Shown here one piece after another: positions 44,243-53,435 of a stretch of 64,000 nucleotides of DNA. Position 1 is the stretch's first letter; each line of letters begins with the position of its first letter. Source of the stretch: Planococcus salinarum (GTDB lineage Bacteria; Bacillota; Bacilli; Bacillales_A; Planococcaceae). Location of the stretch: assembly GCF_007004625.1 (NCBI RefSeq), contig NZ_VIFV01000016.1, positions 1 through 64,000 on the forward strand, written 5' to 3'. The position numbers and the translations under genes were made by a program. The notes below the pieces were generated by a model. The model was not told the DNA's origin and made no database searches. It saw only the letters and a list, made by a program, of their open reading frames with translations.

Positions 44243-46042
44243 ATGACAGTGAAATATCCGGAAGTGTGGGATTTGGATGTATTGTTCCCGGGTGGGAGCG
44301 TTTCGCCCGAATTGCGTGTACATATGGACAATGCGGTACCAAAATTAGACGAGTTCGAAAAGCTTTCAGCGAAGTTTGAGGTGCCGGCATCGGCAGACGA
44401 TGCAAAAAGTGTGGCAGAAGTGCTTGAGGCAGTTAAAGATATGATGCTCCACCTACGGCAGTCCAGTGCATTTATCGGCTGTTTAATGGCTCAGAACACA
44501 GAAGACAAAAAGGCTTCATTGCTGCAAAGTGAATCCTCAAACCAAAGTGCCCGTTTCAGTTCGGCGCTTCAAAAAATCCAGCAGGATCTGACAAAGACTG
44601 ATGATGCTGTGTGGAACGCGCTAATGGAAGATAAAGCATTGAAAGAATTCACTTTTGTGCTCAATGAATGGCGTGACAAAGCACGTTTGCTGCTATCTGA
44701 AAAAGAAGAAAACCTGATTACCGCACTCAGCATGGATGGTTATCATGGGTGGAGCGAACTTTACGATATGCTGGTCGGAGAAATCAAAATCAAGATCACC
44801 GTCGATGGCCAGGAAAAAACATTTTCGGTCGGCCAGGCAAATAATTTAAGTTCCCATGCGGATGCTGAAGTTAGAAAAGAATCGTATGAAAAACTGGAAG
44901 CTGCCTGGACGGAGAAAGAGGATTTTTTCGCCAAGACTCTCAATTCCATTGCTGGATTCCGCCTCGAAGTCTATAAAAAACGAGGATGGGAAAATCCGCT
45001 TCAGGAACCGCTGCAGATGAACCGCATGAAACAGAAGACACTGGACGCTATGTGGGGAGCTATTTCGAAAAATAAACACCCCTTTGTCGATTACCTTAAC
45101 CGCAAAGCGCAGCTTCTCGGCAAAGACAGACTTGACTGGTACGATGTGGACGCGCCGGTAACGGAAAGTACCCAAACATTTTCCTATCAAGAAGGCGCCG
45201 AATTCATCCTGGAGCATTTCAAAAAATTTGGCCCGGAACTTGAAAAATTTTCACGCACTGCTTTCGAAAAAGGGTGGATCGAAGCGGAAGACCGGCCGAA
45301 CAAACGTCCAGGAGGCTTTTGTACAGGACTGCCGATGACTGAAGAGTCACGCATATTCATGACATACAGTGGTTCGATGTCCAATGTCGCCACGTTGGCC
45401 CATGAACTGGGCCATGCATTCCATTCACATGCCCTGCGTCCTGTTCATCAAATCAACCGTTCGTACGCAATGAATGTAGCTGAAACAGCTTCCACGTTCG
45501 CTGAAATGATCGTGGCGGATGCCGCGGTAAAGAACGCGGCTTCCGATCAAGAGAAAATCGCTCTCCTCGAAGATAAAGTTCAGCGCAGTGTCGCTTTCTT
45601 TATGAATATCCATTCGCGCTTCCTGTTTGAAACGCGTTTTTACGAAGAACGGAAAAAAGGAGTCGTACCGGCGTCCCGCCTGAATGATTTGATGGAAGAG
45701 GCCCAAATGGAAGGATTTGGCGGCGGATTGAAATCCACGCATCCACATTTCTGGGCATCAAAGCTCCATTTCTATATAACATATGTGCCATTTTATAACT
45801 TCCCGTATACATTCGGATATCTTTTTTCACTGAGCGTTTACGCGAAAGCGCTTGAAGAAGGTGCAGGCTTTGAGGAAAAATACATGGCGCTTCTGCGTGA
45901 TACCGCTGTCATGACGGCTGAAAACTTGGCGATGAAGCATCTGGGGGAAGACATTACACAAGAAGCATTCTGGGAAAAAGGGATTGCACTTTGCGTAAAA
46001 GATGCAGAAGAGTTCATTTCGCTGACGTCATCTGCTGAATGA
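44243..46042 (+). CDS. M3-family oligoendopeptidase (PepF-like)
   Basis: A 599-aa cytosolic zinc peptidase that cuts short peptides. The HELGH motif gives zinc ligands His387 and His391 with catalytic Glu388; the third ligand, Glu, lies about 25 residues on in NVAETASTFAEM. YVPFYNFPYTFGYLFS near the C-terminus is typical of the oligoendopeptidase F branch. AGGAGG precedes ATG. A GNAT gene follows after one base, suggesting co-transcription. Confidence 0.92.
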   Translation: MTVKYPEVWDLDVLFPGGSVSPELRVHMDNAVPKLDEFEKLSAKFEVPASADDAKSVAEVLEAVKDMMLHLRQSSAFIGCLMAQNTEDKKASLLQSESSNQSARFSSALQKIQQDLTKTDDAVWNALMEDKALKEFTFVLNEWRDKARLLLSEKEENLITALSMDGYHGWSELYDMLVGEIKIKITVDGQEKTFSVGQANNLSSHADAEVRKESYEKLEAAWTEKEDFFAKTLNSIAGFRLEVYKKRGWENPLQEPLQMNRMKQKTLDAMWGAISKNKHPFVDYLNRKAQLLGKDRLDWYDVDAPVTESTQTFSYQEGAEFILEHFKKFGPELEKFSRTAFEKGWIEAEDRPNKRPGGFCTGLPMTEESRIFMTYSGSMSNVATLAHELGHAFHSHALRPVHQINRSYAMNVAETASTFAEMIVADAAVKNAASDQEKIALLEDKVQRSVAFFMNIHSRFLFETRFYEERKKGVVPASRLNDLMEEAQMEGFGGGLKSTHPHFWASKLHFYITYVPFYNFPYTFGYLFSLSVYAKALEEGAGFEEKYMALLRDTAVMTAENLAMKHLGEDITQEAFWEKGIALCVKDAEEFISLTSSAE

Positions 46043-46043
46043 T

Positions 46044-46592
46044 ATGAATCTTATTTTAAAGGGCAGGCATTGCTACCTGCGTACTTTGACCACTGATGAT
46101 GCCGAAGAAATGGTGCTGTTGCTTCTCCGGAACCGGAAATATTGGGCGATATTCGAGCCGCAGCATCGAGACAGTTATTTTACGGCAGCCGTCCAACGGG
46201 AAAAAATTCGCGAATCCATTCACCAGGCGAAGGAAAATCGGGAATACAGTTTTGGAATATTTGAAGCGGCGTCCGACAAATTGGTTGGCCATATATCCAT
46301 GTACAGCATCAAACGCATGCCTTTTCTCAGCGCTTTGGTCGGCTACTCCGTCGATGAACAGTACACTGGGCGGGGAATTGCAACCGAAGCGGTGGAATTG
46401 GTGGTGGCTTTTGGTTTTGAAAAACTGCAGCTGCACCGGATTGAAGCTTATGTTTCTCCACGCAATACCGGTTCGGTTCGTGTACTGGAAAAAGCGCGCT
46501 TTAATAAAGAGGGTTTGTTGAAAGAATTTCTTTTTATAAATGGTATTTGGGAAGACCATTATCATTTTGCCGTCCTGGAGAAAGATTTTTGA
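46044..46592 (+). CDS. RimJ/RimL-type GNAT acetyltransferase
   Basis: A 182-aa acetyltransferase of the ribosomal-protein-serine/alanine acetyltransferase group, resembling B. subtilis YdaF. YTGRGIATEAV near residue 115 is the acetyl-CoA loop; LHRIEAYVSPRNTGSVRVLEKARF is the classical motif B of this branch (HRxEA..N..S..vLEK..F). The substrate could be a ribosomal protein N-terminus or another amine. It begins one base after the oligopeptidase stop and has no strong ribosome binding site of its own, suggesting coupling. Confidence 0.85.
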   Translation: MNLILKGRHCYLRTLTTDDAEEMVLLLLRNRKYWAIFEPQHRDSYFTAAVQREKIRESIHQAKENREYSFGIFEAASDKLVGHISMYSIKRMPFLSALVGYSVDEQYTGRGIATEAVELVVAFGFEKLQLHRIEAYVSPRNTGSVRVLEKARFNKEGLLKEFLFINGIWEDHYHFAVLEKDF

Positions 46593-46680
46593 AAGGGCAA
46601 GGCCGCCTATAAAAAATGGTGGATAGAAATGAAAAGATGGTTATGGGAATAAAATGCTGACAGAAAGTAGGTGCCTTATT

Positions 46681-47163
46681 ATGTTAAGAGATAAAATTTT
46701 CGCCTATCACAAATGGGCCACCCAGGAAATCCTGTCATATATAGAAAGCCAGGAAGATGACATTTACCAAAGAGAAGGAGTCAATTCCTTCTCCTCGATC
46801 AGAGATACCCTCAGCCATGTAATAATTGTGGAAAAGCTGTGGCTGCTTCGGATGACAGGAGTCGGGAAACCGGCGGTCGAACGGTTTCGGGTGGATACAG
46901 CAGCAGAGGCAAAACAGGCATTTATGCTGCTCCACGCAGAAATGGAACTCTATTTCTCCTCACTTTCGGAAAAACAGTGGCAGGAACCCATGAAGTTCAC
47001 GAATCTCAAGGGGAAATCTTTTGAAGAGACCAGGGAAGAGATGCTTTTCACTTTCATCAACCATGCTTCTTATCACAGAGGGCAGATCACTTCACTGCTC
47101 CGCCAGTTCGGCAAAGAAGGCATAGCTGTCGATTATATATATTTTCCACAGGAAAACCGCTGA
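46681..47163 (+). CDS. DinB/YfiT-type four-helix protein
   Basis: A 160-aa DinB-like metal-binding protein. The His triad is visible: His in TLSHVIIVEKLWL near residue 46, and two in FINHASYHRGQI near 128-132. Members include bacillithiol or mycothiol S-transferases, but this one cannot be assigned. ATG 46681 has AGTAGGTG upstream; a start at 46654 is in frame but has poor spacing. Confidence 0.8.
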   Translation: MLRDKIFAYHKWATQEILSYIESQEDDIYQREGVNSFSSIRDTLSHVIIVEKLWLLRMTGVGKPAVERFRVDTAAEAKQAFMLLHAEMELYFSSLSEKQWQEPMKFTNLKGKSFEETREEMLFTFINHASYHRGQITSLLRQFGKEGIAVDYIYFPQENR

Positions 47164-47164
47164 G

Positions 47165-47340
47165 AAGGTTTGGCCGAACAGCATTCGGTCGAACCTTTGC
47201 GACGAAGCTAGCGTAGCGATGCAACGCTCTTTCATGTCTCGAAGCTAGCGCAGCGATGCAGAGACAGAGACAGGAGCACGGGTTTTGTAAAGCGAAGCTG
47301 TTTTGTGAAATATTATATGTAATACTTTTTTATAAACTAG
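47165..47340 (+). repeat. Hairpin and paired direct repeats in an intergenic region
   Basis: Bases 47165-47197 form a 14-bp stem (AAGGTTTGGCCGAA with TTCGGTCGAACCTT, two G-U pairs) without a T run. CGAAGCTAGCGTAGCGATGCA at 47203 recurs at 47240 with one change; a shorter GCGAAGCT follows at 47292. The second copy is bounded by TGTCTC and GAGACA, the first by TTGC and GCAA, so each may fold. No coding frame was found. Confidence 0.6.
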
Positions 47341-47374
47341 AAAACCGCTGAGAAAATTTCTCAGCGGTTTTTTT
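47341..47374. terminator. Bidirectional terminator, DinB-like gene and carbonic anhydrase
   Basis: AAAACCGCTGAGAAA pairs with TTTCTCAGCGGTTTT, followed by T; the A tract serves the other strand. It lies between convergent genes. Confidence 0.88.
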
Positions 47375-47940
47375 CAACGGTTTTTATTTCCGTCTACGAC
47401 AAGATCCAATTTGCCGGTGGTCGGATCAATCGCCAGTCCATGTACCGGCACCTTAGCGTCCATCAGGGGATGATTGCGCACCATATTGACACTGTGGCGG
47501 ACACTCTCGGTAACATCATCGAAACCTCGGAGCCACTCATCGAGGTTGACGCCGGAATAGCGCATCATATCGATCGTTTCTTCAGTAACGCCTCTGGCTT
47601 TCATTTTTTCAAGGATTTTCTGCGGTTCGATGGCAGACATCCCGCAATCGTAATGGCCAATAATATAAACTTCATCAGCGTTCAATTCATAGATTGCAAC
47701 AATCAGGCTGCGCATAATGCCGCCGAATGGATGGTTAATAACTGCTCCGGCAGATTTGACGATCTTCACATCACCGTTTTTTAAATTCATGGATTTTGGC
47801 AGCAGCTCAAATAATCGGGTATCCATGCAAGTCAGGATAACCATCTTCTTGTCGGGAAATTTTGTAGTGATGAACTGTTCGTACTTTTTTTCTTCGACAA
47901 AATTCTTATTAAAGTCCAGGATTTCATTCAGCATTGACAT
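47374..47940 (-). CDS. Beta-class carbonic anhydrase (YtiB-like)
   Basis: A 188-aa zinc enzyme interconverting CO2 and bicarbonate. Zinc ligands are Cys38 in TCMDTR, His96 and Cys99 in GHYDCG; Asp40 and Arg42 form the conserved dyad. Length and sequence resemble B. subtilis YtiB. ATG 47940 has AAGGAG eight bases upstream; the GTG at 47949 would overlap that site. It is a single minus-strand gene. Confidence 0.9.
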   Translation of the reverse strand: MSMLNEILDFNKNFVEEKKYEQFITTKFPDKKMVILTCMDTRLFELLPKSMNLKNGDVKIVKSAGAVINHPFGGIMRSLIVAIYELNADEVYIIGHYDCGMSAIEPQKILEKMKARGVTEETIDMMRYSGVNLDEWLRGFDDVTESVRHSVNMVRNHPLMDAKVPVHGLAIDPTTGKLDLVVDGNKNR

Positions 47941-48019
47941 ATTTCCCACTCCTTACTTGTTAACTAACTTCTATTTTAATCGAAATTTCTGCCGATTACG
48001 AGTTTCACTCCATTCATAC

Positions 48020-48047
48020 AAAAAAAACCGGAAGCACAAGGCTCCCG
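48020..48047 (-). terminator. mreBH terminator
   Basis: On the minus strand CCGGGAGC pairs with GCTTCCGG (one G-U) around CTTGT, followed by eight T. It lies just after the mreBH stop. Confidence 0.88.
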
Positions 48048-48053
48048 GATGGA

Positions 48054-49061
48054 TCATTTTGAAATCTTATCAAGCTTGTTCAACATAATAAGTGAACGCC
48101 CAGTTCCAACAGCTACCGATTCAAGGGGCATCGGGGCCAAGTGGACAGGTACTGAAATTTCTTCAGACAGCCATTGCTGCATGCCTTTCAATAATGCACC
48201 GCCGCCTGTGATGACAACTCCCTGGTCGACAATATCCCCTGACAGTTCAGCCGGACAATTTTCAAGCGTTGCCCGAATGCATTCCAGGATTGCCAATAAC
48301 GGTTCTTTCAGTGTTTCCTGAATTTCTGTCGAGCTTAACGTGACTGTTTTCGGAAGGCCGGTCATGATATCGCGGCCACGGACTTCCATTGTCTCTGCTT
48401 TATGGGGAATCAGCGCGTAGCCGATTTCTTTTTTGATATTCTCGGCAGTGCGTTCACCAACCAGCACGTTATAATGCTTGCGCACGTATTGGATGATGTC
48501 TTCATCCATGCGGTCACCGGCAACTTTCACGGTATTGGATGAAACGACGCCTCCGAAGGAAATGATTCCGACTTCCGTCGTCCCTCCACCGATATCCACT
48601 ATTACGCTGGCAATCGGCTCGCTTACCGGCAGATCGGCTCCAATTGCTGCTGCAACGGGTTCTTCGATCAGATGCACACTTTTTGCACCGCTTTGCTTGG
48701 CGGCGTCATGAATAGCGCGGCGTTCTACGGAAGTTGCACCGGACGGCGTGCAAATCATCACATTCGGTTTCCGGTAAGCAGCTCCCATCACCTTGGCGGC
48801 TTTTTGCATAACCATTTTCAATAAATCCGTGGTCACATCAAAATCCGCAATGACACCGTCTTTCAACGGGCGCACTACGCGGATCGAAGCCGGAGTTTTA
48901 CCGATCATAGCTTTTGCTTCTTCGCCGATAGCGATGACTTTGCCGGTTTTCGTATCCAATGCGACAACCGATGGTTCATTTAAGATGATGCCTTTTGATT
49001 TTGTATAAACGAGAATATTTGCTGTGCCTAAGTCGATTCCAATATCTGATGAAGAAAACAT
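48054..49061 (-). CDS. mreBH: Actin-like cell-shape protein MreBH
   Basis: A 335-aa bacterial actin of the MreB/Mbl/MreBH group that guides side-wall synthesis. [13 protein letters not shown] is phosphate loop 1, [14 protein letters not shown] phosphate loop 2 and [10 protein letters not shown] the adenosine loop. Length and several stretches (start [28 protein letters not shown]) match B. subtilis MreBH best; Mbl is the alternative. No mreCD genes are adjacent, in line with a stand-alone mreBH. ATG 49061 has AGGAGGAG upstream; the longer frame from 49109 is not used. Confidence 0.9.
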   Translation of the reverse strand: MFSSSDIGIDLGTANILVYTKSKGIILNEPSVVALDTKTGKVIAIGEEAKAMIGKTPASIRVVRPLKDGVIADFDVTTDLLKMVMQKAAKVMGAAYRKPNVMICTPSGATSVERRAIHDAAKQSGAKSVHLIEEPVAAAIGADLPVSEPIASVIVDIGGGTTEVGIISFGGVVSSNTVKVAGDRMDEDIIQYVRKHYNVLVGERTAENIKKEIGYALIPHKAETMEVRGRDIMTGLPKTVTLSSTEIQETLKEPLLAILECIRATLENCPAELSGDIVDQGVVITGGGALLKGMQQWLSEEISVPVHLAPMPLESVAVGTGRSLIMLNKLDKISK

Positions 49062-49268
49062 ACCTTTACTCCTCCTAATATAAAACAAGTCCATTTTGAA
49101 TTTTAACACGCTAAAAAAGCGGGCTTTTTCAAGATGCTTGAAATTGCAATATTACGGGGGCCTATTGACTCGCTGCAACAAATATTTATGGGACCTTAGC
49201 TGCAATATGTAATGTCTGTGCAAAAGAAATGTTTCCGAACTGTAATCTTTCAGTCATTTTAAGGTAAT

Positions 49269-49300
49269 AAAAAAACAGGCTTTTTAATAAAAGCCTGCTT
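49269..49300 (-). terminator. Terminator of the 46-aa membrane protein gene
   Basis: On the minus strand GCAGGCTTTT pairs with AAAAGCCTGT, followed by TTTTTT, 12 bases after the stop codon. Confidence 0.8.
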
Positions 49301-49312
49301 TCAGAATACACT

Positions 49313-49453
49313 TCAGAATTTGCGTTCCGGATGCGGATCCACATGTTCTGCATCATGCGTATGCAATTCTCTTCCAAGAAAATGAAGGAGCGTAAAGAAA
49401 AATATGAAGATTACAACCATGAAACCTAAAACGGTTACTACACCAGCCAGCAT
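49313..49453 (-). CDS. Small single-helix membrane protein with histidine-rich tail, 46 aa
   Basis: One transmembrane helix (about residues 2-24, LAGVVTVLGFMVVIFIFFF) is followed by a polar tail containing six histidines (HTHDAEHVDPHPE). GAGAGGAG lies ten bases before ATG and a terminator follows the stop, so the unit looks like a genuine gene. I do not recognise a characterised family. The tail could bind a metal ion, but this is conjecture. Confidence 0.7.
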   Translation of the reverse strand: MLAGVVTVLGFMVVIFIFFFTLLHFLGRELHTHDAEHVDPHPERKF

Positions 49454-49539
49454 GAAAATAACTCCTCTCTCGACAATGATTATCATACTTTAGTATACAT
49501 GATAATAGAAAAAATATTAAGTGTCGAATTTGTTGAGTT

Positions 49540-50772
49540 TTAGAATGCCCAGTTGCCGTTTCGGAAAATCGGTTCCCGTGTGCCGTCTTCCAAAATGCCA
49601 TCGATGTCCATTTTTTCAGAACCGACCATAAAGTCTACATGAGTAATGCTTTGGTTCAGGCCGTGTTGGAGCAATTCTTCGGAAGACATTTTCTTGCCGC
49701 CTTCAAGGCAGAAGGAGTATGCGCTTCCGATTGCAAAATGGTTGGACGCATTTTCATCAAATAAGGTGTTGTAGAAAAGGATATTCGAAGCCGAGATAGG
49801 CGACTGATGAGGAACAAGCGCAACTTCCCCGAGATAATGGGAGCCTTCGTCTGTATCAACAAGCTGCTTCAATACATCTTCGCCCTGTTTTGCGGCAACT
49901 TCGGTAATGCGGCCGTCTTTGAATGTCACTTTGAATTCGTCAATGATGTTGCCGCCGTAACTTAAAGGCTTGGTGCTGGAAACATAACCATTAACTCCAT
50001 CTTTTTGCGGAACAGTGAAAACTTCTTCCGTCGGCATATTTGCCATGAAAGCATCTCCTTTTTCATTGATGGAGCCCGCGCCGCACCAGAGATGTCCTTT
50101 TGGAAGAGCCACTTCAAGATCGGTTTCCGGAGAAGTGTAATGCAATTTCGCGTATTTTTTGCCGTTCAGATAATCGACTTTGGTATGCAGTAATTCGTCA
50201 TGTTCTTTCCAGGCCTCGATAGGCTCTTCAAGATCGGCGCGGACAGCTTTCAAAATCGCGTCCCATAAAGCTTCAATCTGCTGATCTTCCGGAACATCCG
50301 GGAAGACTTTGGCTGCCCATGCTTTTGAAGGGGCGGCAAGAACAGTCCAGCTGATTTTATCGGATTGCACATACTGGCGGTATTTATTGAGCGCCTGGCC
50401 GGTTGCTTTCTGGGATGCGGCGATGCGTTTTGAATCGATGCCCTGCAAAAGATCCGGACTTTGCGAAACAATGCTCATGAATGCAGCACCTTGCTCAGCC
50501 AATTGCTCCCGTTCCTGAACTTTCCATGAAGGAAATTCCGAGAATGATTCTTCAGGTGCCATTTCGAAGCGCAACCTCGATACTGCATCATCGTTCCAGT
50601 CAACAAAAACTTGTTTTGCCCCGGTTTCGTAAGCTTTTTTTACAATCAGTCGTACCAATGGTGCCGCTTCAAGTGAAGCTGCTATGTACAGTTGCTGGTT
50701 TGGCTGGATATTAACGCCAACTTTTACTGCCAATTCAGCATAGCGCGTCAATTTATCGTTTAATGATGTCAA
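49540..50772 (-). CDS. ampS: M29-family aminopeptidase (AmpS-like), copy 2
   Basis: A 410-aa metallo-aminopeptidase, the same length as B. subtilis AmpS. GEVALVPHQSPIS, NTLFDENASNHFAIG and HVDFMVGSEKMDIDG carry the metal ligands. The start is TTG at 50772, supported by AGAGGAGAG upstream; the longer frame to 50808 includes this site. It is clearly paralogous to the 37925 copy (same blocks and GNWAF end), but stands alone. Confidence 0.88.
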   Translation of the reverse strand: MTSLNDKLTRYAELAVKVGVNIQPNQQLYIAASLEAAPLVRLIVKKAYETGAKQVFVDWNDDAVSRLRFEMAPEESFSEFPSWKVQEREQLAEQGAAFMSIVSQSPDLLQGIDSKRIAASQKATGQALNKYRQYVQSDKISWTVLAAPSKAWAAKVFPDVPEDQQIEALWDAILKAVRADLEEPIEAWKEHDELLHTKVDYLNGKKYAKLHYTSPETDLEVALPKGHLWCGAGSINEKGDAFMANMPTEEVFTVPQKDGVNGYVSSTKPLSYGGNIIDEFKVTFKDGRITEVAAKQGEDVLKQLVDTDEGSHYLGEVALVPHQSPISASNILFYNTLFDENASNHFAIGSAYSFCLEGGKKMSSEELLQHGLNQSITHVDFMVGSEKMDIDGILEDGTREPIFRNGNWAF

Positions 50773-51001
50773 ATGAATCTCTCCTCTCATCTCTTTATAT
50801 AGTATCAATTTTCCGTCGCAGTCTGCAATGCCTGCAGGCCAAATAGCAGTTCTTTTGTAAAGTTAGTCCTGCAAACAGGCTTCCTGGACCATCTGTCCTG
50901 TCATTTTGGAAAATAAAAATTTTCTTTACAGGCAATTGGAAGCACCAATGAGGTTTTTAGCCGGTGTATTTGAGGAATACAGTAAAGAGGAGTTGAGTTT
51001 G

Positions 51002-52309
51002 ATGAAAACACAAGTCTTTATCAGCGGCGGCGGCATCGGCGGCCTGGCTTTGGCACTTAAGCTTGTTCAGCGGAACGTCGACGTGGTGATGGCGGAGCGC
51101 TTGAAAGCAAAAGCTCCTACTTATAAGGGAGAGTTGCTGCAGCCGAAGAGCATGCAGATTTTCGAAGGCTTGGGCTTATACGATGAAATCACTGAGCGCA
51201 GCAATGAAATAAAAATCCTCGATATGCTTGAATTGTCCAGTTCGCTGCAGGTCAGAGAACAGACATTTATGGATTACAGCGTGTTACCCGGAAAATATAA
51301 TGCAGCCTTCATGGCGCATCATGAGGAACTCAAAGACATTTTGTTGAAAGCCGCATCCGAATATAAAAATTTCCGGTATCTCTCCGGAACATCCTGCACA
51401 GGATACACTGAAAATAAGGCTTTGCTCAAAACCGGCAAAGAGCAGCTGGAAGTGGAAGCCGATTTCTTTTTCGGAGCGGAAGGGAGAGCTTCTGTTACGA
51501 GGAAGCATATGGAGATTGAAATCAAGCAGAACACCTATAACCATCATTTCCTGACAGTTTCCTTCCCGAGACCGGAGAGCTTCACCGATGGGCAGATCAT
51601 CTCTACATACAATCGTTTCCTGGGCCTTTTTCCGCTGCCGGATAAACAGGTCCGTTCGGTCTATCTAATACCGGAAGGAGATTATAAAAAACTCAAGGAA
51701 AAGCCGATCAGCCATTTTCATAAGCTGTATACCGACCTTGCTCCGACAATGGATGGCTACGTACAACAACTTGTGGACTGGAAAAAAATCCAACTGATGA
51801 TACCTGTTATGTTTCATGCTCCATCCTACGTAAAACATAACAAAGCAATTATTGGGGACGCAGCGCATGCTGTCCATCCAATGGCGGGAGAGGGCATGAA
51901 TATGGCGATACAGGATGCAGACATACTGGGTGAGCTGACCGCTGATATGATTGAAAACCATAAAAAAAATCCAGACAATCTGACATGGTATGAAAAAGTC
52001 CGCCACAAAAGGGCCGATCATGTTATCCAACTAAGCCACCTGGCTGCGCTGGCCTATTCCTATCCGTTCAAGCCGGTAAGTTTCCTGCGGCAAAAGACAT
52101 TCGAACGCATGGAAGAAGATCCAATCCTTCATTTTAAACAGATGCTGAATGTGTCAGGTCTTGGCATGTGGAAAGAAAGCGTTCGTGACCGTTTTATCCA
52201 GGGAGGCATCATACCGGTGCGCTTGAGAAACCTCCCCAAAGAATCAAAAGAGCTGAGATATTATACGCGGGAAGACGATTACCCATGGAAGGATGAGGGA
52301 TTGCTATGA
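51002..52309 (+). CDS. FAD-dependent monooxygenase (UbiH/PHBH-type)
   Basis: A 435-aa flavoprotein hydroxylase. ISGGGIGGLALAL near the N-terminus is the dinucleotide fingerprint; IIGDAAHAVHPMAGEGMN around residue 285 is the second FAD/NAD(P)H motif of the aromatic-hydroxylase class. The substrate is unknown. ATG 51002 follows GAGGAGTTGAG (TTG 50999 possible). Its stop overlaps the methyltransferase start (ATGA at 52306-52309), so hydroxylation followed by methylation of the same compound is likely. Confidence 0.85.
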   Translation: MKTQVFISGGGIGGLALALKLVQRNVDVVMAERLKAKAPTYKGELLQPKSMQIFEGLGLYDEITERSNEIKILDMLELSSSLQVREQTFMDYSVLPGKYNAAFMAHHEELKDILLKAASEYKNFRYLSGTSCTGYTENKALLKTGKEQLEVEADFFFGAEGRASVTRKHMEIEIKQNTYNHHFLTVSFPRPESFTDGQIISTYNRFLGLFPLPDKQVRSVYLIPEGDYKKLKEKPISHFHKLYTDLAPTMDGYVQQLVDWKKIQLMIPVMFHAPSYVKHNKAIIGDAAHAVHPMAGEGMNMAIQDADILGELTADMIENHKKNPDNLTWYEKVRHKRADHVIQLSHLAALAYSYPFKPVSFLRQKTFERMEEDPILHFKQMLNVSGLGMWKESVRDRFIQGGIIPVRLRNLPKESKELRYYTREDDYPWKDEGLL

Positions 52310-53292
52310 TAGATGTAATGAAGATGTTTAAAGCCAGAATGTATATGAAAAGAAATGAGCCTTTTTTATATAGTTGGCATGCCTATGTGGGATACGAACT
52401 TGATCTGTTCAAAGCTTTCGAGCGACCGATGGCGAAAGAAGATGTAGCGGATGCTTTTGGACTTGATGAAAAACTGCTCGAGCAATGGGTGGTGATCGGA
52501 GTTTCCATTGGCCATCTGAAAGAAGCGGGCAGAGGACGTTATAAGATTGCCAATGCCTGGAAGCTTCCAAAAACAAAAGGCGATAATTCGTCCGGAGTGT
52601 TGTTGAAAGAGATGATGGAACTGCATATCCCGACTTTGCTGCATTACCCGGAAATGATGCGTAATCGCAACCGGCTTCATTACGACGAAGAAAAACATGC
52701 AGGCACTGTCGCTGAAACCAGTCGGCTGCTGGAAGTCCTGGCCATGCCGAAAATGGCGAAGCGGATTCGCGAGATCAATGCGAAGACTGTATTGGATATC
52801 GGGTGCGGAGAAGGGGGATATATCAAGAAACTGGCAAGGCGATTTCCTGACACACAGTTTAACGGCATCGAAATCAGTGAAGAAGTGACCCGAAAAGCGA
52901 AGCGTCTTACCGAGGAAGACGACAATATCATCGTTGAAAATGCCAACCTTTGGGATTATAATCCGTCCGAGCCTTTTGATATGGTGATGATGAATAATGT
53001 CCTGCATTATATTGACCTCGAGAAGCGGAAAGCACTGATATTCGAATTGGCAGGCTGGGTCAGTCCTGGGGGCATCCTTTCCATCGTGACGCCGATTGCA
53101 GGAAACAGCGAAGATCCACCTTTTGCCAATGTCTTCAATAGTTTCTTTTCATCCTTCGATAATCTTTACCGCCTACCGACAAGGGAAGAATTGAAGGGCT
53201 GGGGGGCAGCAGCCGGACTTGAAATGCTTGGCATCCACACCGTCATCAAAGAGGGCGGATGGTATATCACCCAGTACAGGAAACCGGAATGA
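52306..53292 (+). CDS. SAM-dependent methyltransferase with N-terminal winged-helix-like domain
   Basis: A 328-aa class I methyltransferase. The first 90 residues resemble the dimerisation/winged-helix part of O-methyltransferases (EDVADAFGLDEKLLEQW). Motif I VLDIGCGEGG is at about 162-171, followed by FNGIEIS, MNNVLHYI and a WVSPGGILSIV motif. It would methylate a small molecule, plausibly the product of the overlapping FAD monooxygenase. No pathway-specific neighbour is present. It is followed by a terminator that was duplicated on IS insertion. Confidence 0.82.
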   Translation: MIDVMKMFKARMYMKRNEPFLYSWHAYVGYELDLFKAFERPMAKEDVADAFGLDEKLLEQWVVIGVSIGHLKEAGRGRYKIANAWKLPKTKGDNSSGVLLKEMMELHIPTLLHYPEMMRNRNRLHYDEEKHAGTVAETSRLLEVLAMPKMAKRIREINAKTVLDIGCGEGGYIKKLARRFPDTQFNGIEISEEVTRKAKRLTEEDDNIIVENANLWDYNPSEPFDMVMMNNVLHYIDLEKRKALIFELAGWVSPGGILSIVTPIAGNSEDPPFANVFNSFFSSFDNLYRLPTREELKGWGAAAGLEMLGIHTVIKEGGWYITQYRKPE

Positions 53293-53326
53293 AATTTGCT
53301 GCCGAAATAATGATTGAAACCGCATA

Positions 53327-53359
53327 GAAAAAGCCCCTGAATAAATTCAGGGGCTTTTC
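53327..53359. terminator. Methyltransferase terminator; left copy of the 33-bp direct repeat
   Basis: AAAAGCCCCTGAA pairs perfectly with TTCAGGGGCTTTT around TAAA. The whole 33-bp unit (53327-53359) is repeated exactly at 54891-54923 on the other side of the insertion sequence. Confidence 0.92.
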
Positions 53360-53435
53360 CAGCTTGTTGAGAAACTAAGGTTTCATCGAGTTTGCTCTTA
53401 GTTGATTTGTGAAAAAACAAAAGATCATGAAGTTT

